Assembly (NCBI RefSeq): GCF_013401515.1
Contig: NZ_CP058529.1
Location: 3,596,001 to 3,660,000 of the forward strand
Direction: 5' to 3'
Origin: Halorarum halophilum
Lineage (GTDB): Archaea > Halobacteriota > Halobacteria > Halobacteriales > Haloferacaceae
Length of the DNA: 64,000 nucleotides
Shown piece by piece: positions 16,254-24,447 of the stretch; position 1 is the stretch's first letter, and each line of letters begins with the position of its first letter. The notes below the pieces were generated by a model. That model was not told where the DNA came from. It was given only the letters and a program-made list of their open reading frames with translations, and did no database searches. The position numbers and the translations under genes are program-made.

Positions 16254-17550
16254 CGACGTCCTCGTGGTCGGCGGCGGCCTCGCGGGCATGGTCTCCGCGC
16301 TCGCGGCCACACGCGCCGCCCCGGATGCACGCGTCCGCGTGCTCTCACACAAGGAGAGCACCCTCCAGAGCGCGAGCGGCCTCGTCGACGTGCTCGGCTA
16401 TCGCCCGGGCGACGACACCCCGGTCGCGACCCCGTTCGACGCGCTCGACGCGCTCCCCGACGACCACCCGTACCGCGTCGTCGGCGAGGAGGCGATCCGC
16501 GACGGCCTCGCGCTGTTCGACGACGTCGTCGGAGACGCGTACGCGGGCGGACACACCGATCGGAACGCGCTCGTGCCCACCCACGGCGGGACCGTGAAGC
16601 CGACAGCGCGCTACCCGCGGACGACCGCCGCCGGCCTCGCGAGCGACGACCGCGACGCGCTCCTCGTCGGCTTCCCCGCGACGACCGACTTCGACGCCGA
16701 GCGCGCCGCCGCACACCTCGAGAACGCGGGAGTTCCGTTCGAGGTCGACGGCGTCACCGTCCCCTTCCCGCTCGACCTCCGTGACGACGCGAAGGTCACG
16801 CGGTACGCGCACGCGCTCGACGCCGACGAACCGGTCGAATCGGACGACCGTTCCGGCGACGTGGGCGTTCGCGCCCAACTTGCTGCCGCGGTCGAACCCC
16901 ACCTCGACGGCCACGGGCGCGTCGGCTTCCCCGCTCTGCTGGGGCGGGACCACCCGACCGACGTTCGCGAGTCGCTCGAAGGCCACCTGGGCGTCGACGT
17001 GTTCGAGGTGCCGACGGGTCCGCCGAGTCTCCCCGGCCTTCGACTGCGTTACCGACTGCGCGGGGCGCTGGACGACGCCGGCGTCCGCGTCGCCACCGGA
17101 AATCCAGTCGTCGACTTCGACGCCGCGGACGGGCGCGTCGAGACGCTGTACGTCGAGCGAAACGGCGCGCGAATCCCGTACGAACCCAACCAGGTCGTCC
17201 TCGCGACGGGCGGCCTCGTCGGGAAGGGAATCCGGTCCGACCGCTCGAGGGTGGCCGAACCAGTCTTCGGCCTGCACGTCCCGCACCCCGACGACCGCTA
17301 CGACTGGTTCGCCGAGGGGGCGTTCGGCGACCACCCGTTCGCGCGCTTCGGCGTGCGCGTGGACGACGCGCTCCGACCGACGGACGCCGACGGAACCGCC
17401 GAGTACGAGAACCTCCGCGCGGCCGGCGCCGTGGTCGCGGGCGTCGACTTCGCCGCCGAGAAGTCCGGTGCCGGCGTCTCGCTGGCGACCGGCCACGCCG
17501 CCGGCACGCGGGCCGGCGAGGCGACGCGCGCCGACACCCCCACCGACTGA
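16240..17550 (+). CDS. glpB: glycerol-3-phosphate dehydrogenase subunit B
   Basis: A 436-residue flavoprotein subunit. [13 protein letters not shown] (about 11-23) is the nucleotide-binding motif, [11 protein letters not shown] follows, and [12 protein letters not shown] near residue 325 is the second FAD-contact strand. GlpB is thought to mediate electron flow within the GlpABC complex. The start is a GTG at 16240 inside the end of glpA, the only start that places GGGLAG at the usual distance; the 14-nt overlap implies coupling. Ends 5 nt before glpC. Confidence 0.9.
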   Translation: MAIRDDVLVVGGGLAGMVSALAATRAAPDARVRVLSHKESTLQSASGLVDVLGYRPGDDTPVATPFDALDALPDDHPYRVVGEEAIRDGLALFDDVVGDAYAGGHTDRNALVPTHGGTVKPTARYPRTTAAGLASDDRDALLVGFPATTDFDAERAAAHLENAGVPFEVDGVTVPFPLDLRDDAKVTRYAHALDADEPVESDDRSGDVGVRAQLAAAVEPHLDGHGRVGFPALLGRDHPTDVRESLEGHLGVDVFEVPTGPPSLPGLRLRYRLRGALDDAGVRVATGNPVVDFDAADGRVETLYVERNGARIPYEPNQVVLATGGLVGKGIRSDRSRVAEPVFGLHVPHPDDRYDWFAEGAFGDHPFARFGVRVDDALRPTDADGTAEYENLRAAGAVVAGVDFAAEKSGAGVSLATGHAAGTRAGEATRADTPTD

Positions 17551-17555
17551 TCACC

Positions 17556-18902
17556 ATGAGCGACGCACAGACCCCACCCGACGATCCGGCCGACGGAGAC
17601 GCGACGGACAGCCACGACGACTTCGACCCCGTGCAGGTGTTCCCCGAATCGGAGGACATGGACCTCCGGCCGGGAGCGGACTCCTGCTACAAGTGCTCGA
17701 CGTGCGACACGTCGTGCCCGGTCGCGGAGGTCGACGACGAGTTCCCCGGGCCGAAGTTCCAGGGCCCCGAGCAGTGGCGCCTCAAACGCAAGGGCGACCA
17801 CGACGTCGACGAGTCCGTCATGAAGTGCTCGAACTGCATGCGCTGTGACGGGGCGTGTCCCTCCGACGTCCCCCTCAGCCAGATGCACAACACGGCGCGC
17901 GCCGAGTACGTCGACGACCACGTGTCGAAGCTCTCGGTGGAGTACTGGCGAAACAGGGTCCTCGCGAACTACGGGAGGCTCGCGAAACTCGGGAGCGCGT
18001 TCCCCGGACTCACGAACGCCGTCATGGGGAACTCGCTCGTCCAGTCCATCAACGAGAAGGTCCTCGGCATCAGCGCGGAACGCGAGTTCCCGACGTTCGC
18101 CGAGCAGACGTTCCGGAGCTGGTGGGAGAAGCGAGGGGGAGCGAAGGTCCGGAGCGACGAGAAGCGCGTCGCGTACTTCCACGGCGACTACGCGAACCAC
18201 AACACGCCCGAGGTCGCGAAGTCGCTCGTCCGCGTCTTCGAGCACTTCGGCTACGAGGTCGCCGTGCCCGAGCAGCGCTGCTCGGGCACGCCGATGTTCG
18301 CGAACGGCATGATGGACGACGCCCGCCGCGCAGCGAAGTTCAACGTCGGGACGTTCCGCGACCTCGTCGAGGACGGCTACGACGTCGTCTGCTCGTGCAC
18401 GTCGTGCTCGATGGCGCTCCGCCAGGAGTACCCGGAGCTGTTCGAGTTCGAGGGAACCGCCGAGGTCGCCGCGTCGACGTACGAGGCAGTCGAGTACCTC
18501 CGGGTCTTCGAGGACCTCGACGGCGCGCTCGACGACGCGGACGACGTGGACTCCCCCGACCTCGCGTACCACGCGCCCTGTCACGCCCGGAACCAGGGGC
18601 TCGACGGCCAGGCCGTCGAGGTCGTCGACCGGCTCGACGGCGTCGACGCGCACGACGTCGGCGACTCCTGCTCCGGGATCTCGGGCACGTACGGCTGGAA
18701 GGCCGAGAACTACGACACATCTATGGAGATCGGTCGGGAGATGTTCGAGCACATGGAGGACGCGGACGCAGAGGTCGGCCTCACGGAGTGCCCGACCTGC
18801 GCGATGCAGATGGAACACGGAACGGGGTACGACGTCCGACACACGCTGGAAGTGATCGCCGCAGCGCTCGACGTCGACCGGGGCACGGCCGCGGGTAGCT
18901 GA
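17556..18902 (+). CDS. glpC: glycerol-3-phosphate dehydrogenase subunit C (iron-sulfur)
   Basis: A 448-residue Fe-S subunit that links GlpAB to the membrane quinone. Two ferredoxin-type clusters are visible: CYKCSTCDTSCPV near residue 44 and CSNCMRCDGACPSDVP near 91. Two CCG-type heterodisulfide-reductase domains follow, with RCSGTPMF near 241, CSCTSC near 280, APCHARNQG near 342, SCSGISGTYGWK near 371 and ECPTCAMQMEHG near 411. The first 45 residues are an acidic leader. It is the third gene of the operon; the Cdc6-like gene starts 12 nt after its stop. Confidence 0.93.
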   Translation: MSDAQTPPDDPADGDATDSHDDFDPVQVFPESEDMDLRPGADSCYKCSTCDTSCPVAEVDDEFPGPKFQGPEQWRLKRKGDHDVDESVMKCSNCMRCDGACPSDVPLSQMHNTARAEYVDDHVSKLSVEYWRNRVLANYGRLAKLGSAFPGLTNAVMGNSLVQSINEKVLGISAEREFPTFAEQTFRSWWEKRGGAKVRSDEKRVAYFHGDYANHNTPEVAKSLVRVFEHFGYEVAVPEQRCSGTPMFANGMMDDARRAAKFNVGTFRDLVEDGYDVVCSCTSCSMALRQEYPELFEFEGTAEVAASTYEAVEYLRVFEDLDGALDDADDVDSPDLAYHAPCHARNQGLDGQAVEVVDRLDGVDAHDVGDSCSGISGTYGWKAENYDTSMEIGREMFEHMEDADAEVGLTECPTCAMQMEHGTGYDVRHTLEVIAAALDVDRGTAAGS

Positions 18903-18914
18903 GGGGTGCAGTCG

Positions 18915-20042
18915 ATGGACCTGAGCGAACGCATCGCGCGACGACGCGATACCGTGGACGGGACCGACCTGATCGTCGATCCGCTCGCGTTCGATCCCAC
19001 GTCACACGTCGCCGAACCGGTCGACCGCGGTCCCCTCCTCGAGCGACTCCTCGACGACCTCGCCCCCGTCTTCGCCGACGAACTCCCGCCCAGCGTCGCC
19101 GTCATCGGCCCGTTCGGCGTCGGCAAGTCCGCCGTCGTCACCGCGCTGTTCGACACGCTCGACGCCACCGTCGGCCGCCAGCGGACCGCCATCGGCACCT
19201 CGACCCGCAGCCAGGTCGGCGGCGAGACCCGCTTCGTCTACGTCGACGCTCGTGGCACCGACAGCGCGTTCAAGTTCTACCGCGCGCTCCTGAACTCGCT
19301 CACGGACGACCCCGTCCCCGAGCGCGGCGTCGGCACCGACACCCTCCGCTCGCGACTCGCCGCCCGACTCGACGGCGACCGGCGCGCCGTCGTCGCCGTC
19401 GACCACGTCGACGAACCGGGCACGCTCTCGATCGACGACCTCGAGGACCACCTCGCCCCCGTCCGCGACGCGGTCGTTCCCTGGGTCGTCGCGCGGGATG
19501 CCCCCATGGACTGGGCGGGCCGCACCACCGCCGTCGAACCCTACCGTTCGCACGCGCTGGTCGACGTCATCACCGACCGTGCCTCCCGCGGGCTCGCCGG
19601 GAACGCGCTGGACCACGGTGCCGCCCGGTCCATCGCGGAGTGGGCCGACGGAAACGCCCACGACGCGCTCGCCGCGCTCTGCTGTGCCGCCACGAGGGCC
19701 GAGGCCGACGGAGCCGACGGCATCCGCGACGAGGACGTGGCGTTCGCGTTCGACGCCGTCCCCCGGGACGGCATCCACCTCGCCCGCGTGTTCGCCCTGC
19801 CGGAGAACCGGAAGCGGGTCCTCGAGGAGCTCATCGCGCTCGAGGACCCCGAGCCGACCATCGCGGACGCCGCCGCGGCCGTCGCCGCGAACTCGGACCT
19901 CGCCGAGGGTACGGTCACGCGGTTCCTGTACGAACTCGCCGAGGACGGCGTCCTCCGGCGCGTCAGCGACGACGGCCGGACGAGTCACCTCGAGGTGCCG
20001 TTCCCCGCCTGCGCCTTACGGCGACTCCGGGCGACTCGCTAG
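18915..20042 (+). CDS. Cdc6/Orc1-related AAA+ ATPase
   Basis: A 375-residue AAA+ protein. Walker A is GPFGVGKS (65-72) and the Walker B-like strand is AVVAVDHVDE (158-167). The C-terminal third (about 290-375) reads as a winged helix, with TIADAAAAVAANSDLAEGTV and RFLYELAEDGVLRRVSDDG. This order matches archaeal Orc1/Cdc6 initiators, but it is divergent: Walker B has DHVDE in place of the usual DEID, and no clear arginine finger or sensor-2 motif is seen. It may be a Cdc6-like regulator rather than a true initiator. It lies 12 nt behind glpC and is probably in the glp transcript. ATG 18915 is preferred to GTG 18906. No origin repeats were seen nearby. Confidence 0.65.
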   Translation: MDLSERIARRRDTVDGTDLIVDPLAFDPTSHVAEPVDRGPLLERLLDDLAPVFADELPPSVAVIGPFGVGKSAVVTALFDTLDATVGRQRTAIGTSTRSQVGGETRFVYVDARGTDSAFKFYRALLNSLTDDPVPERGVGTDTLRSRLAARLDGDRRAVVAVDHVDEPGTLSIDDLEDHLAPVRDAVVPWVVARDAPMDWAGRTTAVEPYRSHALVDVITDRASRGLAGNALDHGAARSIAEWADGNAHDALAALCCAATRAEADGADGIRDEDVAFAFDAVPRDGIHLARVFALPENRKRVLEELIALEDPEPTIADAAAAVAANSDLAEGTVTRFLYELAEDGVLRRVSDDGRTSHLEVPFPACALRRLRATR

Positions 20043-20087
20043 TCGCGAACGACGAATCCGACCGAAGAATCGGTCGACGCAGTTTCC

Positions 20088-20327
20088 TACCGCGAGCGAA
20101 GGCGCGACCGAAGGGGGCGCCCTAGCGAGCGGGATTTTGGCACTGACGAGCGAAGCTCGTCTTGCGGCCAGAAACCGTCGGTTTCTGGCAGCATTACGGG
20201 AAATCGAAGATTTCCCGTCAGCAGTGTGATTCCGAAGGAATCCCACAGCATGAACGGGTTTTCCGGGGGTTCGACGAGCGAGCACGCCGGAGGCGCGCGA
20301 GCGAGGAGGACCCCCGCTAAAAGAGGT
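20088..20327 (-). repeat. hairpin-chain element, copy B (inverted relative to A)
   Basis: Read on the minus strand it starts with ACCTCTTTT directly at the korB stop and follows copy A base for base over most of its first 130 nt. The hairpins, by plus-strand position, are 20224-20246 (arms GTGTGATTCC/GGAATCCCAC, one mismatch), 20196-20218 (ACGGGAAATC/GATTTCCCGT), 20167-20189 (GCCAGAAACC/GGTTTCTGGC) and 20145-20161 (GACGAGC/GCTCGTC). The last two form a 48-nt block absent from A. It fills the convergent gap between the Cdc6-like gene and korB and probably holds the korAB terminator. Confidence 0.85.
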
Positions 20328-21191
20328 TCAGTAGAACTCGCGAACGAGGTCCATCGCGCCCTCGGGGGCGCCATCGTCGATCTCGTGCATCGGCGAGTCG
20401 AGGCCGTGCTGGGACTCGTAGGAGACGGAGTCCTCGTCCTGGTAGAGCACGCCCATGTACTCCTTCTCCGCGTCGAGGACGCGGTCCTTCGCGGCCTCGC
20501 GGTCGTGCGGGTCGTAGTCCTCGTCCGCGAGGTCGACCAGCGAGTCGCGGAAGTAGTCGTACGTGTCGACGTCGTTGAACGTCACGCACGGCGAGAACAC
20601 GTTCACGAAGCCGAACCCGTCGTGCTCGATCGCCTTCTGGACGATCTCCTGGTGGCGTAGCGCGTCGCTGGAGAACGACTGGGCGATGAACGTCGCCCCG
20701 GACGCGAGCGCGAGCGCGAGGGGGTTGACCGGGGGCTGTTTCGGCCCTTCGGGCGTCGTCGCCGTCTCGAAGTCCTCGCGCGAGGTCGGGGACGCCTGGC
20801 CCTTCGTCAGCCCGTAGATTCGGTTGTCCATCACGACGTAGGACATGTCGACGTTCCGGCGGACGGCGTGGACGAAGTGGCCCGCGCCGATGGAGTAGCC
20901 GTCGCCGTCGCCGCCGGCGACCATCACTTCCAGTTCCGGGTTCGCCATCTTGACGCCGGCGCCGACCGGGAGCGCACGGCCGTGGACGCCGTGGATGGCG
21001 TAGCTGTGCATGTACGTGCCGATCTTGCCGGAACAGCCGATGCCGGCGACGACGAAGGTGTTGTCGGGGTCGTTCCCCGTCTCCGCGAGCGCCTTCATCA
21101 TGCCGTTCATCGTGCCGAAGTCCCCACATCCGGGGCACCACGTCGGCTGCTTGTCGGACTTGAAGTCCGTGAATCTGACCTGGGAACTCAT
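20328..21191 (-). CDS. korB: 2-oxoacid:ferredoxin oxidoreductase beta subunit (KorB-like)
   Basis: A 287-residue thiamine-diphosphate subunit. WCPGCG (18-23) supplies Cys ligands of the proximal 4Fe-4S cluster, IGCSGKIG (50-57) continues the site, and the TPP/Mg motif is GDGDGYSIG (93-101) with DNRIYGLTKGQ (121-131). It decarboxylates a 2-oxoacid-CoA substrate and reduces ferredoxin. The length and flanking sequence resemble haloarchaeal KorB (2-oxoglutarate) more than PorB (about 312 aa), a judgement from memory. The start overlaps the korA stop by 3 nt, so the two are coupled. Repeat B begins at its stop codon. Confidence 0.82.
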   Translation of the reverse strand: MSSQVRFTDFKSDKQPTWCPGCGDFGTMNGMMKALAETGNDPDNTFVVAGIGCSGKIGTYMHSYAIHGVHGRALPVGAGVKMANPELEVMVAGGDGDGYSIGAGHFVHAVRRNVDMSYVVMDNRIYGLTKGQASPTSREDFETATTPEGPKQPPVNPLALALASGATFIAQSFSSDALRHQEIVQKAIEHDGFGFVNVFSPCVTFNDVDTYDYFRDSLVDLADEDYDPHDREAAKDRVLDAEKEYMGVLYQDEDSVSYESQHGLDSPMHEIDDGAPEGAMDLVREFY

Positions 21192-22936
21192 GCGCTGAGG
21201 GTCTCCTTGATGTCCGTCGCCAGTTCGTCCGCCTTGAAGCGGACGCCGTTGTACTTGTTGATTCGTTTCACGCGGGTAAGCGTGTCGTGTTCGAGCACGT
21301 CCGCGAACTGCCCGGTCGCGTTGCACTCGACCACGACGACCTCCTCCGCGGCCTCGAACTCCTCGGAGAGGTCGGGTCGCGGGAAGATGTACGGAACGGA
21401 GAGCACCCGCACGTCGACGCCGTCCTCCTCGAGGAACGCGAGCGCCTCGACGAGGGCGCCCTCGTTCGAACCCCAGGAGACGACGAGGTTCTCCGCGTCG
21501 GAGTTCCCGAACTCTCGGGGGCTCCAGTCCTCGCGCTCCCGGGCGGTCTCGACCTTCCGGTCGCGCTTGTCGACCTGCTTCACCCGCATCTCGGTGTCCT
21601 CGGTCCGTCGCCCGAGCTCGTCGTGCTCGAGGCCGGTGGACATGTGCGCGCCGCCGGCCGTCCCCGGGAACGCGCGCGGGCTGACGCCGTCGTCGGTGAG
21701 TTCGTGCGGCTTGAACTGCTCCTGTTCGGTCTGGTGGTCGCCGATGGACTCCTCGTCCACGACGTTGCCGCGCTCTATCTCGACCGCGTCCATGTCGAAC
21801 GCGTCCGGCTCGAACGTCTGTTCGGTGACCGCGAGCGCGAGGTCCGAGGTGAGGTACACCGGCGTCTGGTACTGCTCCGCGAGGTTGAACGCCTCGACGG
21901 TCTTCCAGAAGCACTCCGCGACGGTCGTCGGGGCGAGGATGAACCGTGGGACCTCGCCGTGTCCGCCGTGCAACAGGGTGTTGAGGTCGCCCTGTTCCTG
22001 CTTGGTCGGCATCCCGGTCGACGGACCGGAGCGCATCACGTCGCAGATGACCAGCGGCGTCTCGGACGTCGCGACGAGGCCGAACGTCTCGGTCATCAGG
22101 TCGATACCGGGTCCGGAGGTCGCGGTCATCGAGCGGGCGCCGGAGCGTGCGGCGCCGAGCGCGAGGTTGATGGCCGCGAGTTCGTCCTCGGCCTGCACCA
22201 CGTGGCCGCCGAACCGCTCGATGCGGCCGGTGAGGTACGTCATCACGTCCGTCGCGGGCGTGATCGGGTAGCCGGCGTAGAACTTGCACCCGGCCGCGAT
22301 GGCGCCCATCCCGATCGCCTCGTCGCCGTTCAGGAGGACGTAGTCGTTGTCGGTCGTGTCGAGGTCGTAGTCGAGGTCCTCCTCGTCGTACTCCTCCTCG
22401 ACGTACTCGAGGCCCTTCCGGGCCGCCTTCTTGTTGTTGTCGACGATCGCCTGGCCCTTGTCGCCGAAGCGCTTCTTCAGCGAGGAGTCGAGGTTCTCGA
22501 TCGGGAAGTTCGTGACCGCGCACGCCGCGCCCAGCGCGACGACGTTACGCATGATGGCCCCGCCGGCCTCCTCTGCGAGCCCCTTCAGTGGGACGTTTAG
22601 ACCCACCATCCCCTCGGGGATCTCCACGTCCTGCATCGTGGTGCGCTCGCCGTCGTAGATGATGACGGAGCCCTCGTGGAGCTCGTCGAGGTTCTCCTCG
22701 ATGGTCCGGGGCGTGAGCGCGATGAGCACGTCGAGCCGATCCACCACAGACTGGATGTCCTCGACGGACGTGCGCACCTTGTAGGCGGTGTACCCGCCGC
22801 GGATACGGGACGCGAAGTCCTTCGATGTGAACACGTGTCGACCCGCTCGGGAGAGCGCCTGCGCGAAGATCTTCCCGGTGGAGTCGATCCCATCGCCGGC
22901 CTCGCCGCCGATGGCCCAGTTGAAGTCCGCTGGCAT
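21188..22936 (-). CDS. korA: 2-oxoacid:ferredoxin oxidoreductase alpha subunit, gamma-alpha fusion (KorA-like)
   Basis: A 582-residue fusion. The N-terminal gamma domain (about 1-185) has GGEAGDGIDSTGKIFAQAL and ASRIRGGYTAYKVR. The alpha domain (about 200-582) has NGDEAIGMGAIAAGCKFYAGYPITPATDV (cited as GCKFYAGYPITPATDV), the EDELAAINLALGAARSGARS substrate loop, TSGPGIDLM and the C-terminal RVLSVPYIFP. With KorB it forms the haloarchaeal two-subunit enzyme that replaces the 2-oxoglutarate dehydrogenase complex in the citric acid cycle. Pyruvate as substrate is the alternative. ATG 22936 directly precedes the gamma domain. First gene of korAB. Confidence 0.82.
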   Translation of the reverse strand: MPADFNWAIGGEAGDGIDSTGKIFAQALSRAGRHVFTSKDFASRIRGGYTAYKVRTSVEDIQSVVDRLDVLIALTPRTIEENLDELHEGSVIIYDGERTTMQDVEIPEGMVGLNVPLKGLAEEAGGAIMRNVVALGAACAVTNFPIENLDSSLKKRFGDKGQAIVDNNKKAARKGLEYVEEEYDEEDLDYDLDTTDNDYVLLNGDEAIGMGAIAAGCKFYAGYPITPATDVMTYLTGRIERFGGHVVQAEDELAAINLALGAARSGARSMTATSGPGIDLMTETFGLVATSETPLVICDVMRSGPSTGMPTKQEQGDLNTLLHGGHGEVPRFILAPTTVAECFWKTVEAFNLAEQYQTPVYLTSDLALAVTEQTFEPDAFDMDAVEIERGNVVDEESIGDHQTEQEQFKPHELTDDGVSPRAFPGTAGGAHMSTGLEHDELGRRTEDTEMRVKQVDKRDRKVETAREREDWSPREFGNSDAENLVVSWGSNEGALVEALAFLEEDGVDVRVLSVPYIFPRPDLSEEFEAAEEVVVVECNATGQFADVLEHDTLTRVKRINKYNGVRFKADELATDIKETLSA

Positions 22937-23278
22937 ACTAGTCGGTGCTACCCGCGGTCGGAGGAAAAGCCTTCTGAAAGGGGGAGACCCGGAGAACGCT
23001 CGAATATGCGGACGATTGACCCGATCGTCCAGGGCTCACCGAACAAACCCGTCCTCGTCGGCAGGGAACTCGACGTTCGTCCGTATCTGGGGCGAACAGG
23101 TCGCGCCGTCCCGCCGTCAGAACGACACCGACCCACCCCGCCGCGGACGGCCGACTCCGTGAGCCGGGCGACGACACCAGCCCCTGTTCGTTACCCGCCG
23201 AGTGCCTCCGGTTAGGCAGGTCCGTACCCTCGCGGAACGAACGACAGTTTTCCCTTCCCCCGCCCCGAATGAAGCCCC
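22937..23278. other. divergent intergenic region korA / flavin reductase-like gene
   Basis: This 342-bp gap holds the promoters of the two divergent genes. A T-rich CAGTTTTCCC near 23243-23252 fits the plus-strand gene. On the korA side only a weak GGCTTTTCC (minus strand, near 22965) is visible. A 69-codon open frame (23006-23215, plus) has no recognisable features and mixed composition; I do not call it. Confidence 0.5.
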
Positions 23279-23908
23279 ATGGACGAGACCATCACCGTCC
23301 GATCGGTCGCCGACGTCGGTCCGGACACCGTCGCGGTCGTCTTCGACTCGCCCGCCGACTTCGACGGGCAGCCGGGTCAGTTCGTCAGGCTCACGGCCGA
23401 GGTCGACGGCGAGGACGAATCGCGCTTCTACACGATCTCCTCGCCGGACACCGAGGGGAGCTTCGAGACCACCGTCGGCCTCGACGGAGGCGAGTTCTCC
23501 GAGCGCCTCGCTTCGCTCGAAGCGGGCGACGACGTGGAGATGACCGGCCCGTTCGGCGAGGAGTACTACGAAGGTGAGGCGCGCGCCGTCGTCCTCGCCG
23601 GCGGCCCCGGCATCGGCCCCGCGGTGGCGATCGCGGAGGCGGCGCTCGACGCGGGCAACGAGGCGGCGATCGTCTACCGCGACGACGAACCGGCCCACGA
23701 GGAACGACTCGACGCGCTCCGGGAACGCGGCGCGAGCGTCGTCGTCACGGAGGGGGGTATCGAGGACGCGGTCGCCGACGCGATCACCGGCGACGAGGGT
23801 GAACGCTCGTTCGTCTATGGCTTCGACGACTTCATCCAGGACGCCTCGGAGGCGCTGGTGGCCGCGGGGGGCGACGTCGAGGGCGCGAAGATCGAGAGTT
23901 TCGGCTAG
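23279..23908 (+). CDS. ferredoxin/flavodoxin reductase-like FAD protein
   Basis: A 209-residue ferredoxin-NADP reductase-fold protein. An N-terminal FAD beta barrel carries RFYTISS (49-55), the RxYS/T flavin-binding motif, and GSFETTV. The C-terminal nucleotide domain has AGGPGIGPA (107-115). The aromatic C-terminal residue typical of plant-type FNR is replaced by SFG. There is no ferredoxin domain or CxxC. It may pass electrons between NAD(P)H and ferredoxin made by the adjacent KorAB, but that link is inferred from neighbourhood. Monocistronic, followed by repeat C. Confidence 0.7.
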   Translation: MDETITVRSVADVGPDTVAVVFDSPADFDGQPGQFVRLTAEVDGEDESRFYTISSPDTEGSFETTVGLDGGEFSERLASLEAGDDVEMTGPFGEEYYEGEARAVVLAGGPGIGPAVAIAEAALDAGNEAAIVYRDDEPAHEERLDALRERGASVVVTEGGIEDAVADAITGDEGERSFVYGFDDFIQDASEALVAAGGDVEGAKIESFG

Positions 23909-24447
23909 GATCGGTGGAGGCTGGTGTTAGTATGGGCGTCTCGGGTTTCGGTGGGTTGTTCGAGACGACCTCGAAAGCCCCCGGTTTCTCGACTCGGTGC
24001 GGCCGCTGTCGTTCGAGAGAGCTTCGCTCTCTCGTGATGCTGTCGGATTCTGTCGAATCCGACCGCTAACGGGAAATATTTGATTTCCCGCAATGACGAA
24101 AGGCGCTTTGCGCCTTTCGAACCACGCTCCTCGGCCGCTCGCTCCGCTCACGGCCTGCGGTGCTCGTCGGTCCGCGCCTTCGTCGAGAAGCCGGCCCCTT
24201 TCAGTCCCACCCGTGGGACGGTCAGCCGTCATCGCGGTGGTCCCCGGGCCTCCCCGGCGGGCGTGGCTCGCTCCCGTCAGTCGCTCGCGGTGCGCCCGCC
24301 GCATCCCTCCGACCGTCGGCAGGCCAACCAGCAGAGCGGGAATGGCAGGGGCCGCGGGGGCTCCCACAGTCGTCACTAGGAGACGCTTCACGCAACAGCC
24401 AGCTTCCCGCCCGACTCCGCTTCGAAAAGCTGCCGAACCGACGAACC
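23909..24447. other. 539-bp convergent intergenic region
   Basis: The gap between two convergent genes is occupied mainly by repeat C (24014-24330). An open frame on the minus strand (24093-24391, 'MKRLLVTTVG...') runs through the hairpins and is probably an artefact of the element. No promoter or RNA gene is recognised in the remaining flanks. Confidence 0.6.
24014..24330 (-). repeat. hairpin-chain element, divergent copy C, with GC-rich structured tail
   Basis: Four hairpins in the same order as copies A and B. At 24014-24034 the arms are CGAGAGAGC/GCTCTCTCG with loop TTC. At 24043-24062 they are TCGGATTC/GAATCCGA. At 24070-24090 they are CGGGAAAT/ATTTCCCG. At 24097-24119 they are CGAAAGGCGC/GCGCCTTTCG with loop TTT. 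The spacers TGATGCTG, CCGCTAA and CAATGA match those of A and B while the arms differ in step. A GC-rich tail follows with GTCCCAC/GTGGGAC (24204-24219) and GGCGGGC/GCCCGCC (24256-24300). On the minus strand the tail reads CGGGTGGGACTGAAAGGGGC. Confidence 0.75.

Noticed and set aside
23006-23215. 69-codon frame upstream of the reductase-like gene
   Set aside because: No promoter, no recognisable motif and mixed composition.
24093-24391. 154-codon minus-strand open frame through repeat C
   Set aside because: It crosses several perfect hairpins and is rich in Arg/Gly/Pro; more likely a by-product of the element.
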